In this document: positions 33,628-43,127 of the stretch, piece after piece
Position numbering within the stretch: the first letter of the stretch is position 1
Layout: each line of letters starts with the position of its first letter
Source of the DNA: Ornatilinea sp.
Lineage (GTDB): Bacteria; Chloroflexota; Anaerolineae; Anaerolineales; Anaerolineaceae
Direction of reading: 5' to 3'
DNA length: 64,000 bases
Assembly (NCBI GenBank): GCA_018433975.1
Contig: JAHDQE010000029.1
Coordinates: 1 to 64,000 of the forward strand
Notes under the pieces: model-generated
Seen by the model: the letters and a program-made list of their open reading frames with translations, nothing else
The model's database searches: none
What the model was told of the DNA's origin: nothing
Program-made: the position numbers and the translations under genes

Positions 33628-35202
33628 ATGAAATTCCTTTCCCGGCTTTTCCTTACGAAGGATGAGAAACGACGATTGACCACTCCAATTCTGTTGGTGG
33701 TGATCGCTGTGTTAGTATCTATTCTGATTCACAGTCTGAACCCTTTTGTTCCACCGATTGAAAAAAAAATCAGTCTCGGAATCAGCATCGGTGGAATTTT
33801 ATATTCACTGCTTCACTATTTTGTTCTGATCCCTTTTTCCAATGAGCACCGCAGCTTTCATTGGCTCCTGGCACTTATTAATGGTATTCTGATCAGTATT
33901 GCGCTTGGGTTGGAACCTTTCACGTCGCTGAGATCTTTATCATTAATTTTTACAATCGCATCCATCACAACCACTTCAATCGTTTCGAGCAGGAGATATT
34001 CCTATTTCTTACTCGGGATTGTTTCCGCATCACGAATTGTTTTTGAAAACCCGGTCTGGTCTGTCTGGGATCCTGGTTTTTGGCTGGAAGCAACGAGCTA
34101 TCCAATTATCGGTATTCTGATTACCGAATCGATTTTAATTCTAAAAAACACCATTTATTCTCAAATCCGCCGGATGGAGATCCTCAACAATGTTGCACAA
34201 AGTCTGGCTTCTTCTCTTGAAATCCATCAGGTCATTGCCCTTTTAAGCAGCGCAATCCAGAATTCACTGGATGCAGACACATATTATGTTGGGCTGTTAG
34301 AAGGGGATAACAAAATCCGATTGGATTTATTTTATGATGACGGTGAATTCTTTCCTCCACGGGGTGTGCCGTTAGAGAACACCATGGCAGGCTGGGTCAT
34401 TGAAAACCGTTCCCCACTGTTTTTAAACAATGTCTTACACGACACCAAACAATTGGGAATCCCTTTCACCATCATCGGCAAACAAAAAATCAGCAAAAGC
34501 TGGATGGGGACCCTGCTGGAAGCCAATGGGGAAGTTCTGGGCATTGTTGCAGTTGCCTCTTATGAAACATCCGCCTTTAACTATGCCGATTTCGAATTAA
34601 TCCAGAATGTTGCCCAACAGGCCAGCATGGCCATTGACAACGCTTATCATCACGCCGAAGTCGAAAAACAATCCACTCTCGACAGTCTGACCGGCGCACT
34701 CAACCACGGTCATTTCCTCAAATCATTGGCAAGTGAAGCCGATTCTGCCCGGATGTCCGGCACAAACCTCAGTTTAATCATGCTGGATATCGATCATTTT
34801 AAATTGTACAACGATAATTACGGGCATCTGATTGGCGACCAGGTCCTGTTTTTGCTGACCGAGATCATCCAAAAGCACATAAAAAGTACCGATCTGGTAG
34901 GCCGTTGGGGCGGGGAAGAGTTTGTCATCGCTTTACCCAATACCAATGGCGTGCAGGCTTTTGGAGTGGCCCAACGCATTCAGGTTTCGATGAACGCGCT
35001 TACCCTGACGGACCGGGAAGATAATCCCATCCCGGCCCCATCCGTCAGTCAGGGAATCGCAGTACTCCCAAAAGAAACCACCAGCATTTATACCCTGATT
35101 GACTTGGCAGATCAGCGGCTGTACATCGCCAAAGAGCGCGGACGCAACCAAATTGATCCATTGTTAAGTCACTGGGATAAAAAAATTCTGATAACAGAGT
35201 AA
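33628..35202 (+). CDS. Membrane GAF-GGDEF diguanylate cyclase
   Basis: Protein of 524 residues. Five to six N-terminal helices (to about 180), a GAF domain (about 190-345), then a GGDEF domain (about 350-515). The active site reads G-G-E-E-F and the metal-binding region MLDIDHFKLYNDNYGH is complete, so it should make c-di-GMP from two GTP. The inhibitory RxxD site reads K-S-T-D, so product inhibition by the usual I-site is probably weak. It is the only c-di-GMP gene in the window, transcribed alone and ending in a strong terminator. Confidence 0.9.
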   Translation: MKFLSRLFLTKDEKRRLTTPILLVVIAVLVSILIHSLNPFVPPIEKKISLGISIGGILYSLLHYFVLIPFSNEHRSFHWLLALINGILISIALGLEPFTSLRSLSLIFTIASITTTSIVSSRRYSYFLLGIVSASRIVFENPVWSVWDPGFWLEATSYPIIGILITESILILKNTIYSQIRRMEILNNVAQSLASSLEIHQVIALLSSAIQNSLDADTYYVGLLEGDNKIRLDLFYDDGEFFPPRGVPLENTMAGWVIENRSPLFLNNVLHDTKQLGIPFTIIGKQKISKSWMGTLLEANGEVLGIVAVASYETSAFNYADFELIQNVAQQASMAIDNAYHHAEVEKQSTLDSLTGALNHGHFLKSLASEADSARMSGTNLSLIMLDIDHFKLYNDNYGHLIGDQVLFLLTEIIQKHIKSTDLVGRWGGEEFVIALPNTNGVQAFGVAQRIQVSMNALTLTDREDNPIPAPSVSQGIAVLPKETTSIYTLIDLADQRLYIAKERGRNQIDPLLSHWDKKILITE

Positions 35203-35205
35203 AAG

Positions 35206-35245
35206 ACTAAAAAAACTTCTCCGAAATCGGAGAAGTTTTTTTAGT
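35206..35245. terminator. Bidirectional intrinsic terminator
   Basis: A 40-base perfect inverted repeat (ACTAAAAAAACTTCTCCGA and its complement) with A and T tracts built into the stem. It ends both the cyclase gene (plus) and the aldolase gene (minus, stop at 35246-35248). Confidence 0.93.
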
Positions 35246-36283
35246 TCAGATAACTTTGGAAAAAGCTTCCACGGTGCGCTCAACCGCGGCATCGTCTATC
35301 CAGTAATGCGTGACCAGTCGGAAGCGGCGCGGCCCCACGGCTCCAACCAGGATTCCCCTATCTTTAAGACGCGCTTCGACTTTCGTAGAATCCGTCGGGA
35401 CTCCCTCCGCCAACCGGACAAAGACCATATTCGTCGAGAGAGCCTTTTGCTCCACTTCCACGCCTGAAATAGCCGCCAGCCCATCCGACAAACGGGTCGC
35501 ACGCAGATGGTCTTCCGCCAACCGGCCCGTCATTTGCTCCAGCGCCACAATTCCGGCCGCTGCAAGCACACCCACCTGCCGCATTCCACCACCCAGCTGC
35601 TTCCGGATCCGCACCACGCGGGCAATAAATTCTTTCGAACCGCACAGCACCGAGCCTACCGGAGCACACAACCCCTTGCTCAAACAAAAAGTTACCGTAT
35701 CAACCGGGGCAGCCAGTTCTGCTGCCGGAACTCCCAGCACGGCCGCTGCGTTGAAAATGCGAGCGCCATCCAGGTGTAGTTTCAACCCGGCTTCCCGCGC
35801 AAGTTCACCCACTTTACGGGTATATTCCGGCGTAATTGCCACACCCCCGCAGCGGTTGTGCGTATTTTCCAGGATAACCAGACGCGTGGTCGGGTAATGC
35901 GGGTTATCCGCATCGCGGATGGCTCCCCGGATATCCTCCAGTTCCAACGTGCCGTCAGGACGGTTTGGCAGCGTATGGGGATGCACTCCACCCAGAGCAG
36001 CAATTCCGCCCCCCTCAAACAGGAAAGTATGCCCCAGATTCCCCATAATGACCTCATCCCCCCGCCCACAGTGCGTCAGCACTGCCGCCAGGTTACCCAT
36101 CGTCCCGGAGGGTACAAACAGGCCCGCTTCTTTCCCCATTTGTTCCGCAGCCATTTTCTGCAGCCGGTTAACCGTTGGGTCTTCTCCATAGACATCATCC
36201 CCAACATCGGCTTTTGCCATAGCTTCCCGCATCGCCGGGGTTGGTGCCGTCACTGTATCGGATCGCAAATCGATAAATTCCAT
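35246..36283 (-). CDS. ltaE: Low-specificity L-threonine aldolase
   Basis: PLP enzyme of 345 residues that splits L-threonine or L-allo-threonine into glycine and acetaldehyde. FIDLRSDTVTAPTPAMREAM at the N-terminus is the family signature, LHLDGARIFNAA contains the PLP Asp and Arg, and TVTFCLSKGLCAPVGS holds the Schiff-base lysine. The second of two adjacent ATGs (36283) is best placed behind AGAGG. The extended frame to 36304 includes the binding site itself. It is preceded by the terminator of the lspA-rluD transcript, so it should have its own promoter. Confidence 0.92.
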   Translation of the reverse strand: MEFIDLRSDTVTAPTPAMREAMAKADVGDDVYGEDPTVNRLQKMAAEQMGKEAGLFVPSGTMGNLAAVLTHCGRGDEVIMGNLGHTFLFEGGGIAALGGVHPHTLPNRPDGTLELEDIRGAIRDADNPHYPTTRLVILENTHNRCGGVAITPEYTRKVGELAREAGLKLHLDGARIFNAAAVLGVPAAELAAPVDTVTFCLSKGLCAPVGSVLCGSKEFIARVVRIRKQLGGGMRQVGVLAAAGIVALEQMTGRLAEDHLRATRLSDGLAAISGVEVEQKALSTNMVFVRLAEGVPTDSTKVEARLKDRGILVGAVGPRRFRLVTHYWIDDAAVERTVEAFSKVI

Positions 36284-36312
36284 CATCTTCCTCTCTGGTT
36301 TCAATTAAAATA

Positions 36313-36334
36313 CCCTCTCAATTCGTTGAGAGGG
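36313..36334 (-). terminator. Intrinsic terminator after rluD-type gene
   Basis: A 9-bp stem (36313-36321 with 36326-36334) closed by a TTCG/CGAA tetraloop, then TATTTTAA on the minus strand. It lies between the pseudouridine synthase stop and the aldolase start. Confidence 0.75.
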
Positions 36335-36389
36335 ATAAATTTTTCAAAGTGCGCAACATGAAACATCATGGGGGATTCCCATAAAAGAA

Positions 36390-37307
36390 CTACTCCAGAC
36401 CATCCAGTACACTGGCCAGGTCCGCAGGAAGCGGTGCATCGAAACTGGAAAGTTCCTCATCACCCGGCAGGCAAATCTCCAGATGACCTGCGTGCAAGAA
36501 TTGGCGTTTAACCGGCAAGCTCGGATGGCGGTGTCCATACAGCGTATCACCGACAATCGGGGTTTTCAAGAAAGCCATGTGAACGCGAATCTGGTGCGTC
36601 CGGCCCGTCAGCAGGTGTACTTTTAACAAGGTGTGGTGCAAATACTGCTTTTCCGTGAAATATTCGGAATTAGCCTCACGGCCTTTGGCCAGCGGAACGA
36701 CCGCCATTTTCTGGCGGTGAGAAGGGTCCCGCCCAATGGGTGCTTCTACCCTTCCCTTCGGTGTCGGTGGACGGCCATCTACCAGCGCGTCGTAAATCTT
36801 AACGACCTTGCGGTCTTTAAACTGACGCTGCAGCCATTGGTGCGCACGGTCGTTTTTTGCCAGCAGAATCAAACCGGAAGTATTCTTATCCAGGCGATGG
36901 ACCACTCCCGGGCGGTGAACGCCGCCCACCCCTTCCATCTGCGGTGCGTGAGCCAGGGCAGCATGAACCAGTGTTCCACTGGCGTGTCCGGCAGAAGGGT
37001 GAACCACCATCCCGGCCGGTTTATTCACCAGCATCAGATCTTCGTTTTCAAATATGATGTCCAGAGGAATTTCTTCAGCAATCAGGGTGGTTTCTTCCGG
37101 TAACGGCAGGCGCAGACTGATTTCTTCGCCGCCATCCAGCCGGTAACCAGCCTTGGTCACCTCCTGACCATTCACCTGAGCAAAACCATCTTTGATCAGT
37201 GCCTGAATGCGCGCACGCGAAAGGTCCGGCAAAGCATCCACCAGGAATTTATCCAGACGCTGTTTACCATTCCCTGAAACAATGAACGAAAACTTTTGCC
37301 CGGTCAA
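36390..37307 (-). CDS. rluD: RluA-family pseudouridine synthase (RluD type)
   Basis: RNA-modifying enzyme of 305 residues. The N-terminal S4 domain (KFLVDALPDLSRARIQALIKDGFAQVNGQ) binds RNA. The catalytic core has HRLDKNTSGLILLAK with the nucleophilic Asp, and later LTGRTHQIRVHMA. The RluD/YlyB group modifies helix 69 of 23S rRNA; the exact target here is inferred. The start overlaps the lspA stop by 4 bases, a neighbour pair that is widely conserved in bacteria. Confidence 0.92.
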   Translation of the reverse strand: MTGQKFSFIVSGNGKQRLDKFLVDALPDLSRARIQALIKDGFAQVNGQEVTKAGYRLDGGEEISLRLPLPEETTLIAEEIPLDIIFENEDLMLVNKPAGMVVHPSAGHASGTLVHAALAHAPQMEGVGGVHRPGVVHRLDKNTSGLILLAKNDRAHQWLQRQFKDRKVVKIYDALVDGRPPTPKGRVEAPIGRDPSHRQKMAVVPLAKGREANSEYFTEKQYLHHTLLKVHLLTGRTHQIRVHMAFLKTPIVGDTLYGHRHPSLPVKRQFLHAGHLEICLPGDEELSSFDAPLPADLASVLDGLE

Positions 37308-37858
37308 GAAAGCCCCCCATTACCGGTGGTATCCATACCCGAACCGGCAGGATTTTGTACCGAGGTTTCCTCATCCAGACGTTTCTTTTCAGCACGCTCC
37401 TGAAACCAGATGCCCAGCAATAAAACGCCGACCCCTACCGTTATGCTCGAATCGGCAATATTGAACACCGGGAAATTTCCTACAGAAATAAAGTCGGTCA
37501 CATGCCCAATTGTAAGGCGGTCAATTAAATTCCCCAACGCACCGCCCAACTGCAATCCCATTGCCAGGCGCAAAGACCAATCCTGAGAAGGTACATTGGG
37601 AAAATAAAAGATAATGGCTCCCGCAACCAGAAAGGCCAGAATCGTAAATACCATACCCCGCCCCTGGAACATTCCAAAAGCAACGCCGGTATTGTACCAA
37701 TGCACAAACCTGGCATACGGTGCAAGCCATTCCCAGGGCATCCATGTATCCCCTAACTGGATATTGGACCGCACCCAATATTTTGTGAGCTGATCCAGAC
37801 CCACCACCAACCCCGCAACCAAAGCCAGATAAGTGTAATCTTTAATATAACGTTTCAA
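37304..37858 (-). CDS. lspA: Lipoprotein signal peptidase II
   Basis: Aspartic protease in the membrane, 184 residues, that removes the signal peptide from diacylated prolipoproteins. The two catalytic aspartates lie in GNLIDRLTIGHVTDFI and FNIADSSITVG, and NTGVAFGMF is another signature. Four helices are expected. I favour the TTG at 37858, with GGAGG 5 bases upstream; an ATG at 37870 forms part of that binding site and itself has none. It is co-transcribed with the RluD-type gene. Confidence 0.92.
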   Translation of the reverse strand: MKRYIKDYTYLALVAGLVVGLDQLTKYWVRSNIQLGDTWMPWEWLAPYARFVHWYNTGVAFGMFQGRGMVFTILAFLVAGAIIFYFPNVPSQDWSLRLAMGLQLGGALGNLIDRLTIGHVTDFISVGNFPVFNIADSSITVGVGVLLLGIWFQERAEKKRLDEETSVQNPAGSGMDTTGNGGLS

Positions 37859-37937
37859 AAACGCCTCCATAAATCATCAGACTGTTCCTCATTTTACCCG
37901 ATTTTCAGGGATTCCTTCTCAAGGGTATCCAATCTGT

Positions 37938-38414
37938 TCATGATTTTCCGGAATTCGCCCTAAAAACAACCAAAAGCTCTTCCTCAACCTTTTCCAGTGT
38001 GGATAAGACCCCATCCGGCATCATCCCTTCCGGGAAGTAAACCAGATGCGTGCCACAGCCATTGTGACAATCGCTGGCGCCGAACCCCGGAGCAGGTTTC
38101 AAAGCAGTCATGGCCTGCACCAACGCCTGACTCCAGACACATTCCAGCGGTGCTTCTGACACCGCATAAAAAATTCCGTAGACAGCAGCCACACGCCGCA
38201 AATAATCAATATGCCAGTGTGGAGAGTTCGCAGTTCGCAAATGATGCCGAAGCCTGCTCTTCAGCCCTCCGCTACCGTGCGCGCTGCCCAGGTATAAATA
38301 GTCTCCTGCAGGAAAGTCCACCACACCCAGCCGCCCCACGTGTATGCGGGCCGGGCTTTTCAGTGCCAGCCATAAAGCATACGAACCCGGTTCCACCGGG
38401 AGGGTTTCGATCAC
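37938..38414 (-). CDS. DUF123 / GIY-YIG-like protein
   Basis: Protein of 158 residues in the DUF123 group, distantly related to GIY-YIG nucleases. GSYALWLALK replaces the GIY strand and AGDYLYLGSAHGSGGLKSRLRHHLR fits the YIG strand with its following Arg. HWHIDYLRR and a C-terminal FGASDCHNGCGTHLVYF with conserved Cys and His residues are typical. Nuclease activity has not been fixed for the family as far as I know. The start overlaps the methyltransferase stop by 4 bases. Confidence 0.8.
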   Translation of the reverse strand: MIETLPVEPGSYALWLALKSPARIHVGRLGVVDFPAGDYLYLGSAHGSGGLKSRLRHHLRTANSPHWHIDYLRRVAAVYGIFYAVSEAPLECVWSQALVQAMTALKPAPGFGASDCHNGCGTHLVYFPEGMMPDGVLSTLEKVEEELLVVFRANSGKS

Positions 38415-39328
38415 GAGCTGACCTGTGCCAGAAAATCTATCTGGTGGGAGATATAGCTCAACGCCGCCCCTTCGATCTGCTCATGCCGCATCATCGCCCA
38501 TTCCGTCAGACGCGATTTCTCTAACTCAGGATGGTCTTTCAAGGCTTCTTCCACCGCGTGTACCATAAAATGCAGAAAATACGCTTCATCCCCCGCATAA
38601 TGTCCCTGCCGGGGAAACACAACCCCACCCGAAGTCCCCGCATCCAGAATTTTCAATCCGGCCTTTTCCAAGCAGGTAAACAAATGCCGTCCGGCGGGAC
38701 CGCTTCCGGATAAATTTTTCCCTGCCCGGCGCTCATGGGTCACAAAATGGAACTGCGAAACAATCCGGCCGTCCAGAATCGGGTCCAGAACCGGTTCAAA
38801 GGCAACCGGTCCATCCAGATTGACCGTGAAATACAACAGCGCGCCGGGATACGCCAGTGAACACAGTTCGGGCAGCAGCCGGGGCACATCGAGATGATCC
38901 AGCACACCGTGGCCGATAATCAAGTCCCATTGCTGCTGTCCCGCTTCGCGGTCGATGAATTCAAAAATATCCGCCGTTTCCAATTCTGCATCCACCGCAA
39001 TCACCGGGGTATAGATAAACAGCCCGCCGGCCCGTGAGACGGTTTCCAGTCCCAGGGCATTCAGCCACTTCGGCAGACGCACCGCCGCGGTACGGATGTT
39101 CTCAGAATCACCGTCGATCAGGGTATATGAAGCCCGAGAAAGCACTCCATCCGCCAACATGCGGTAAAGCATTGTGCCGATCCCACCGCCGATCTCCAGG
39201 ATGCGCACCGGGTCACGCCCGCCCGCGCCAATCAGCGCAGTCTTCAAACTCTCCCACACCCGTTGATTCAGGGCCCGGTCATCTATTCGTTTTTTTGCTT
39301 CCAGAAAACGCTGAAAAGAATATTCCAA
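38411..39328 (-). CDS. SAM-dependent methyltransferase (class I)
   Basis: Rossmann-fold protein of about 305 residues. VRILEIGGGIGTML is the SAM-binding motif I, YTLIDGDSENI carries the acidic residue of motif II, and WDLIIGHGVLDHLDVPRLLPEL is motif IV/post. The substrate is unknown. I favour the TTG at 39328, because AGGAGG lies 5 bases upstream; the ATG at 39349 has no binding site. It is the first gene of a two-gene unit with the DUF123 protein. Confidence 0.8.
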   Translation of the reverse strand: MEYSFQRFLEAKKRIDDRALNQRVWESLKTALIGAGGRDPVRILEIGGGIGTMLYRMLADGVLSRASYTLIDGDSENIRTAAVRLPKWLNALGLETVSRAGGLFIYTPVIAVDAELETADIFEFIDREAGQQQWDLIIGHGVLDHLDVPRLLPELCSLAYPGALLYFTVNLDGPVAFEPVLDPILDGRIVSQFHFVTHERRAGKNLSGSGPAGRHLFTCLEKAGLKILDAGTSGGVVFPRQGHYAGDEAYFLHFMVHAVEEALKDHPELEKSRLTEWAMMRHEQIEGAALSYISHQIDFLAQVSS

Positions 39329-39428
39329 ACCGTCCTCCTGATGGATCATCCGTTTTTACAAATTCCATCCATCCAATTCTAACTGCGTGCAGCAAATGGA
39401 ACAAGCTTTCTCAGATTCCATTAAAAAC

Positions 39429-39458
39429 GCCCTGGCGGAAACGTTTCCCCGCCAGGGC
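39429..39458 (-). terminator. Intrinsic terminator after ileS
   Basis: A perfect GC-rich 10-bp stem (39429-39438 with 39449-39458) followed on the minus strand by GTTTTTAA. Confidence 0.9.
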
Positions 39459-39490
39459 ACATTCTGTTATTCGTTGTGTCGTTTCAATTC

Positions 39491-42400
39491 TCAGTCTGCT
39501 TTTACCAGACCCACCGTCACTTTTTCATCGCCAAAATCGGCACTGGTGGACTGCAATCCTTCCGGAACTTTGGCGTCGACCAGTTCAACGGTCAAGGTCT
39601 CACCGGTGATGTAATCGGTAAAGGATTGAATCGCTTCTTCCAACCCCTTACTGGCCTGATAATACAAACGGATCCGGTCGGAAATATCCAGGTCTGCCTG
39701 TTTGCGCAGGTCCTGAACCCGGCGGACAAACTCGCGCGCCAGGCCCTCCTGGACCAGTTCGGGAGTCAAATCCGTTACAAGCGCGGCCAGATAAGCGCCG
39801 TCGCTGGCAACCACCAGGCCCTCTTTAGCGGAAGCGCGTACTTCCACTTCCTCCGGCAGGATTTCATACTTCTCACCGTTCACTTCAATCGAGACACTTT
39901 CACCCGCCAGCAGGTTCCGTGCAGCATCATCCGGTTCCATGGAGACCAACACCTTACGGATCTCCGGGAAAAGCCGTCCATATTTCTGCCCGAGCTGTTT
40001 GGGGAGCGGATTCAGCGCATACGAAACGGCCTGTCCCGCCGTTTCCAACGGGCGGACGTGTTTCACATTCAATTCATCTTCCAGTAAATCCGCGTAAGCT
40101 TTAACCACTTCCCGCTCATCGGCATTGCCGACCGAGAACTGAGCCTCTGCCAGGGGCTGGCGCACTTTCATGTTGGCTTTATTCCGGGCGGCATGTCCCA
40201 GAGAAGCCAGTTTCACCACCAGGCCCATGCTCTGGTTTAACTGCTCATCGATCAGGCTCTCATCATACTCCGGCCATTTCGCCAGATGAACAGAGATCGG
40301 GGCACCTTCTTCCACACCCCGCACCAGATTCTGGTACATTTCATCGGCGATAAAGGGCATCGTTGGAGCAAGCAATTTGCTCAAGGTCACCAGAGCTTCA
40401 TACAGGGTTGCATAAGCGGCTTTCTTGTCGCCATCCGACTCGCTCTTCCAGAAACGGCGGCGGGAACGGCGCAGATACCAGTTAGAAAGCTCACCCACAA
40501 AGGCCTCAATCGGCCGGGTGGCGCCCAGTACATCATAATTCTCCAGGGCAACGCTTACATCCCGCACCAGGGTATGCAGCGCCGAGCGCAGCCATTGATC
40601 CAGAGGGCTGTACTCGACCGGTTCACTCAAATCCGGTGTCCACCCATCCAGGTTGGCATACGTGACAAAGAAGGAATAAGTATTCCATAGTGTCAGCGTG
40701 AAATTGCGGATCACTTCCGCAACCAGATCGGCCGAGAAACGGCGCTCCTGTCCGGGAGGGCTTGCGGTGTAGAGATACCAGCGCATGGCGTCCGCGCCGT
40801 GCTGGTCAATGACGTCCCAGGGGCTGACCACATTGCCGCGCGATTTAGACATTTTCTGGCCCTCGCCATCCAGGATCAGGCCCAGACAAATCACATTCTT
40901 GAAACACACCTCATCAAACAGCAAAGTGCTGATGGCATGCAGCGAGTAAAACCAACCGCGGGTCTGGTCAACTGCCTCACAGATGAAGTCGGCAGGGAAT
41001 TGTTTTTTAAATTCTTCCTGGTTTTCAAAGGGGTAATGCCACTGAGCTACCGGCATGGAGCCCGAGTCAAACCAGACATCGATCAGTTCAGGGACGCGGT
41101 GCATGGTGCCGCCGCAGTCCTCACAGGCCCAGGTGATTTTATCCACATGGGGCCGGTGGACGTCCAGATCAGACAGGTCACGCCCTGCTTTCTGTGAGAG
41201 TTCCTCACGGGAACCAATACAAACCTGGGTGTGGCAGCTCTCGCATTCCCACACCGGAAGCGGCGTGCCCCAGTAACGTTCCCGGCCGAGCGCCCAGTCA
41301 ATATTATTTTCCAGCCAGTTCCCAAACCGGCCTTCCCGGATGTGACCCGGATACCAGTTAATCTCTTTGTTCAGGGCTACCAGACGGTCTTTCTTCTCGC
41401 TGGTGCGGATATACCAGGTTGGCCGGGCATAATACAGCAGCGGGGTGGAACAGCGCCAGCAGAAGGGATAAGTATGTGTCACCGACCCGACGCGGAACAT
41501 CAACCCGCGCGACTCCAGATCCTGAACGATCAACGGGTCGGCATCCTTCACAAATATGCCGGACCAGGTGCGTACTTCCGGAATAAAGGTCCCTTCCGGA
41601 GAAACCGTCATAATGATCGGCAGGTCTTCTTCCAGAGCCACAGCCATATCTTCGGCACCAAATGCCGGGGCAATATGCACCAGACCGGAACCGTCTTCAA
41701 TCGAAACATAGTCACCCAACACCACGCGGTGCGCAGGTTTTTCAGGAGGAATAAAAGTGAACAGGGGTTGGTAGCGGACACCTTTCAGGTCTTTCCCTTT
41801 ATATTTCGCCACCACTTTAACCGGCTCATCGCCAAATACCGACTTCACCAGTGCTTCCGCCAGGATCAGGCGTTCCGTGCCCCCCTCTTCCAGTTCGCGC
41901 TCCACCTTGACATAATCCACATCCGGGCCGGCAGCCACGGCCACGTTGGCAGGCAGCGTCCAGGGAGTTGTGGTCCAGATCAGCAGAGAAGTACCCGGTT
42001 CATCTACCAGGGGCATACGGACGAAGATGGACGGATCAACGGCATCTTTGTAACCCAGCGCCACTTCATGATCGGAGAGCGGCGTACCGCAGCGTGGGCA
42101 GTAAGGCACCACTTTAAAACCCTGATAAAGCAAATCCTTTTCCCAAAAACTTTTAAGGATCCACCAGATCGATTCCACATATTCATTTTTGTAGGTGATA
42201 TAGGCAGTTTCCAGATCCACCCAATAAGCAATCCGGTCGGTCAGTTTTTCCCAATCCTGAATATAGGAAAAAGCGGACTCCCGGCAAAGCTCGTTAAATT
42301 CGGCAATACCGTAATCCTCAATCTGCTGCTTATTGGTGAACCCCAATTTCTTTTCAACTTCAATCTCCACAGGCAAACCGTGCGTATCCCAACCGCCCCG

Positions 42401-42643
42401 GCGGCTGACATGAAAGCCGTTCATCGTCTTATAGCGTGGGAAAATATCTTTGAAGGCGCGGGCCAACACATGATGTACCCCAGGGCGCCCGTTGGCGGTC
42501 GGCGGGCCTTCATAAAAGACATACTCCGGGCCACCTTCCCGCTCGGTCATCGATTTGTGGAAGATGTCATGGTGCTTCCAGAACCTGAGAATGCCCTCTT
42601 CCATCAAATTGACATTTAGCTTCGGAGAAACCGGTTTAAACAT
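39491..42643 (-). CDS. ileS: Isoleucyl-tRNA synthetase
   Basis: Class I synthetase of 1050 residues that charges tRNA-Ile and edits valine. The HIGH-type motif is G-V-H-H in NGRPGVHHVLARAFKDI and the KMSKS motif is GQKMSKSRGN. The long CP1 editing domain (about 190-400) includes TTTPWTLPANVAVA. The length and C-terminal region resemble the IleRS2/eukaryote-like group, often less sensitive to mupirocin than IleRS1; the assignment is by eye. AGGAGG 4 bases before the ATG is strong. Expression should be controlled by the T-box leader directly upstream. Confidence 0.96.
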   Translation of the reverse strand: MFKPVSPKLNVNLMEEGILRFWKHHDIFHKSMTEREGGPEYVFYEGPPTANGRPGVHHVLARAFKDIFPRYKTMNGFHVSRRGGWDTHGLPVEIEVEKKLGFTNKQQIEDYGIAEFNELCRESAFSYIQDWEKLTDRIAYWVDLETAYITYKNEYVESIWWILKSFWEKDLLYQGFKVVPYCPRCGTPLSDHEVALGYKDAVDPSIFVRMPLVDEPGTSLLIWTTTPWTLPANVAVAAGPDVDYVKVERELEEGGTERLILAEALVKSVFGDEPVKVVAKYKGKDLKGVRYQPLFTFIPPEKPAHRVVLGDYVSIEDGSGLVHIAPAFGAEDMAVALEEDLPIIMTVSPEGTFIPEVRTWSGIFVKDADPLIVQDLESRGLMFRVGSVTHTYPFCWRCSTPLLYYARPTWYIRTSEKKDRLVALNKEINWYPGHIREGRFGNWLENNIDWALGRERYWGTPLPVWECESCHTQVCIGSREELSQKAGRDLSDLDVHRPHVDKITWACEDCGGTMHRVPELIDVWFDSGSMPVAQWHYPFENQEEFKKQFPADFICEAVDQTRGWFYSLHAISTLLFDEVCFKNVICLGLILDGEGQKMSKSRGNVVSPWDVIDQHGADAMRWYLYTASPPGQERRFSADLVAEVIRNFTLTLWNTYSFFVTYANLDGWTPDLSEPVEYSPLDQWLRSALHTLVRDVSVALENYDVLGATRPIEAFVGELSNWYLRRSRRRFWKSESDGDKKAAYATLYEALVTLSKLLAPTMPFIADEMYQNLVRGVEEGAPISVHLAKWPEYDESLIDEQLNQSMGLVVKLASLGHAARNKANMKVRQPLAEAQFSVGNADEREVVKAYADLLEDELNVKHVRPLETAGQAVSYALNPLPKQLGQKYGRLFPEIRKVLVSMEPDDAARNLLAGESVSIEVNGEKYEILPEEVEVRASAKEGLVVASDGAYLAALVTDLTPELVQEGLAREFVRRVQDLRKQADLDISDRIRLYYQASKGLEEAIQSFTDYITGETLTVELVDAKVPEGLQSTSADFGDEKVTVGLVKAD

Positions 42644-42696
42644 CCTACCTCCTCAATAATAATCATTCCAGAAAATCTGTTATTTTAAAATATAAT

Positions 42697-42975
42697 CGCT
42701 CATCCCATTCCAGGGACGAGCGCAAACCCGCGGTACCACCCTGATTCTCACCGGCTGGTGAACTCTCAGCAGGCACATCCGGCTTTAACAAGCGGATAGG
42801 CCGCGCTCCAATAACGTTGAGCAAAGACGTCGCACTTACTTGCGAAAATTTCGCGTTCAGGTTGCAGCTCCGGAAGGATTTTCAGCTCGTTCCGCTGCCC
42901 CGGCTCTCACCTTACCCGGGTTCGCTGACAGCTTTCAACCAGCATACTCGTTTCCATCATCGCTTTTCAAATCGT
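42697..42975 (-). ncRNA. T-box riboswitch of ileS
   Basis: The leader reads, on the minus strand, AGGGTGGTACCGCGGG at 42742-42727, the invariant T-box antiterminator sequence whose bulge pairs with the tRNA acceptor end. A 10-bp terminator stem (42697-42706 with 42713-42722, one G-U) lies between this and the ileS start and is followed by T-rich sequence. In the Stem I region, GAA-AUC-CUUCC at about 42877-42879 offers AUC as the isoleucine specifier. When uncharged tRNA-Ile builds up, it would stabilise the antiterminator and allow ileS transcription. Confidence 0.92.
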
Positions 42976-42981
42976 ACAGGG

Positions 42982-43010
42982 ATTATGCCACAAAAACCTG
43001 AAAAAATCAA
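42982..43010 (-). promoter_or_regulatory. Promoter of the ileS T-box leader
   Basis: Minus strand: TTGATT (43005-43010), 17-base spacer, CATAAT (42982-42987). It would start transcription near 42975, just before Stem I of the T-box. Confidence 0.75.
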
Positions 43011-43127
43011 TTGATTTTTGTCCCGGCAGGTGGTTCAGAGCAACCAGCAGGATGCAATCAACCCGGCTCGCAATGGCCTGAAAGGGACATTCGGGAGCCG
43101 GGTTGAAACAAATCAAAGCCTCTGAAG

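Noticed and set aside
41231-42619. Long plus-strand open frame of 462 codons
   Set aside because: It is antisense to ileS, and its translation is rich in His/Arg/Pro as expected of a shadow frame.
43059-43105. Inverted repeat (11-bp arms, 25-base spacing) after pdp
   Set aside because: The spacing is long and no T tract follows on either strand, so I do not call it a terminator.
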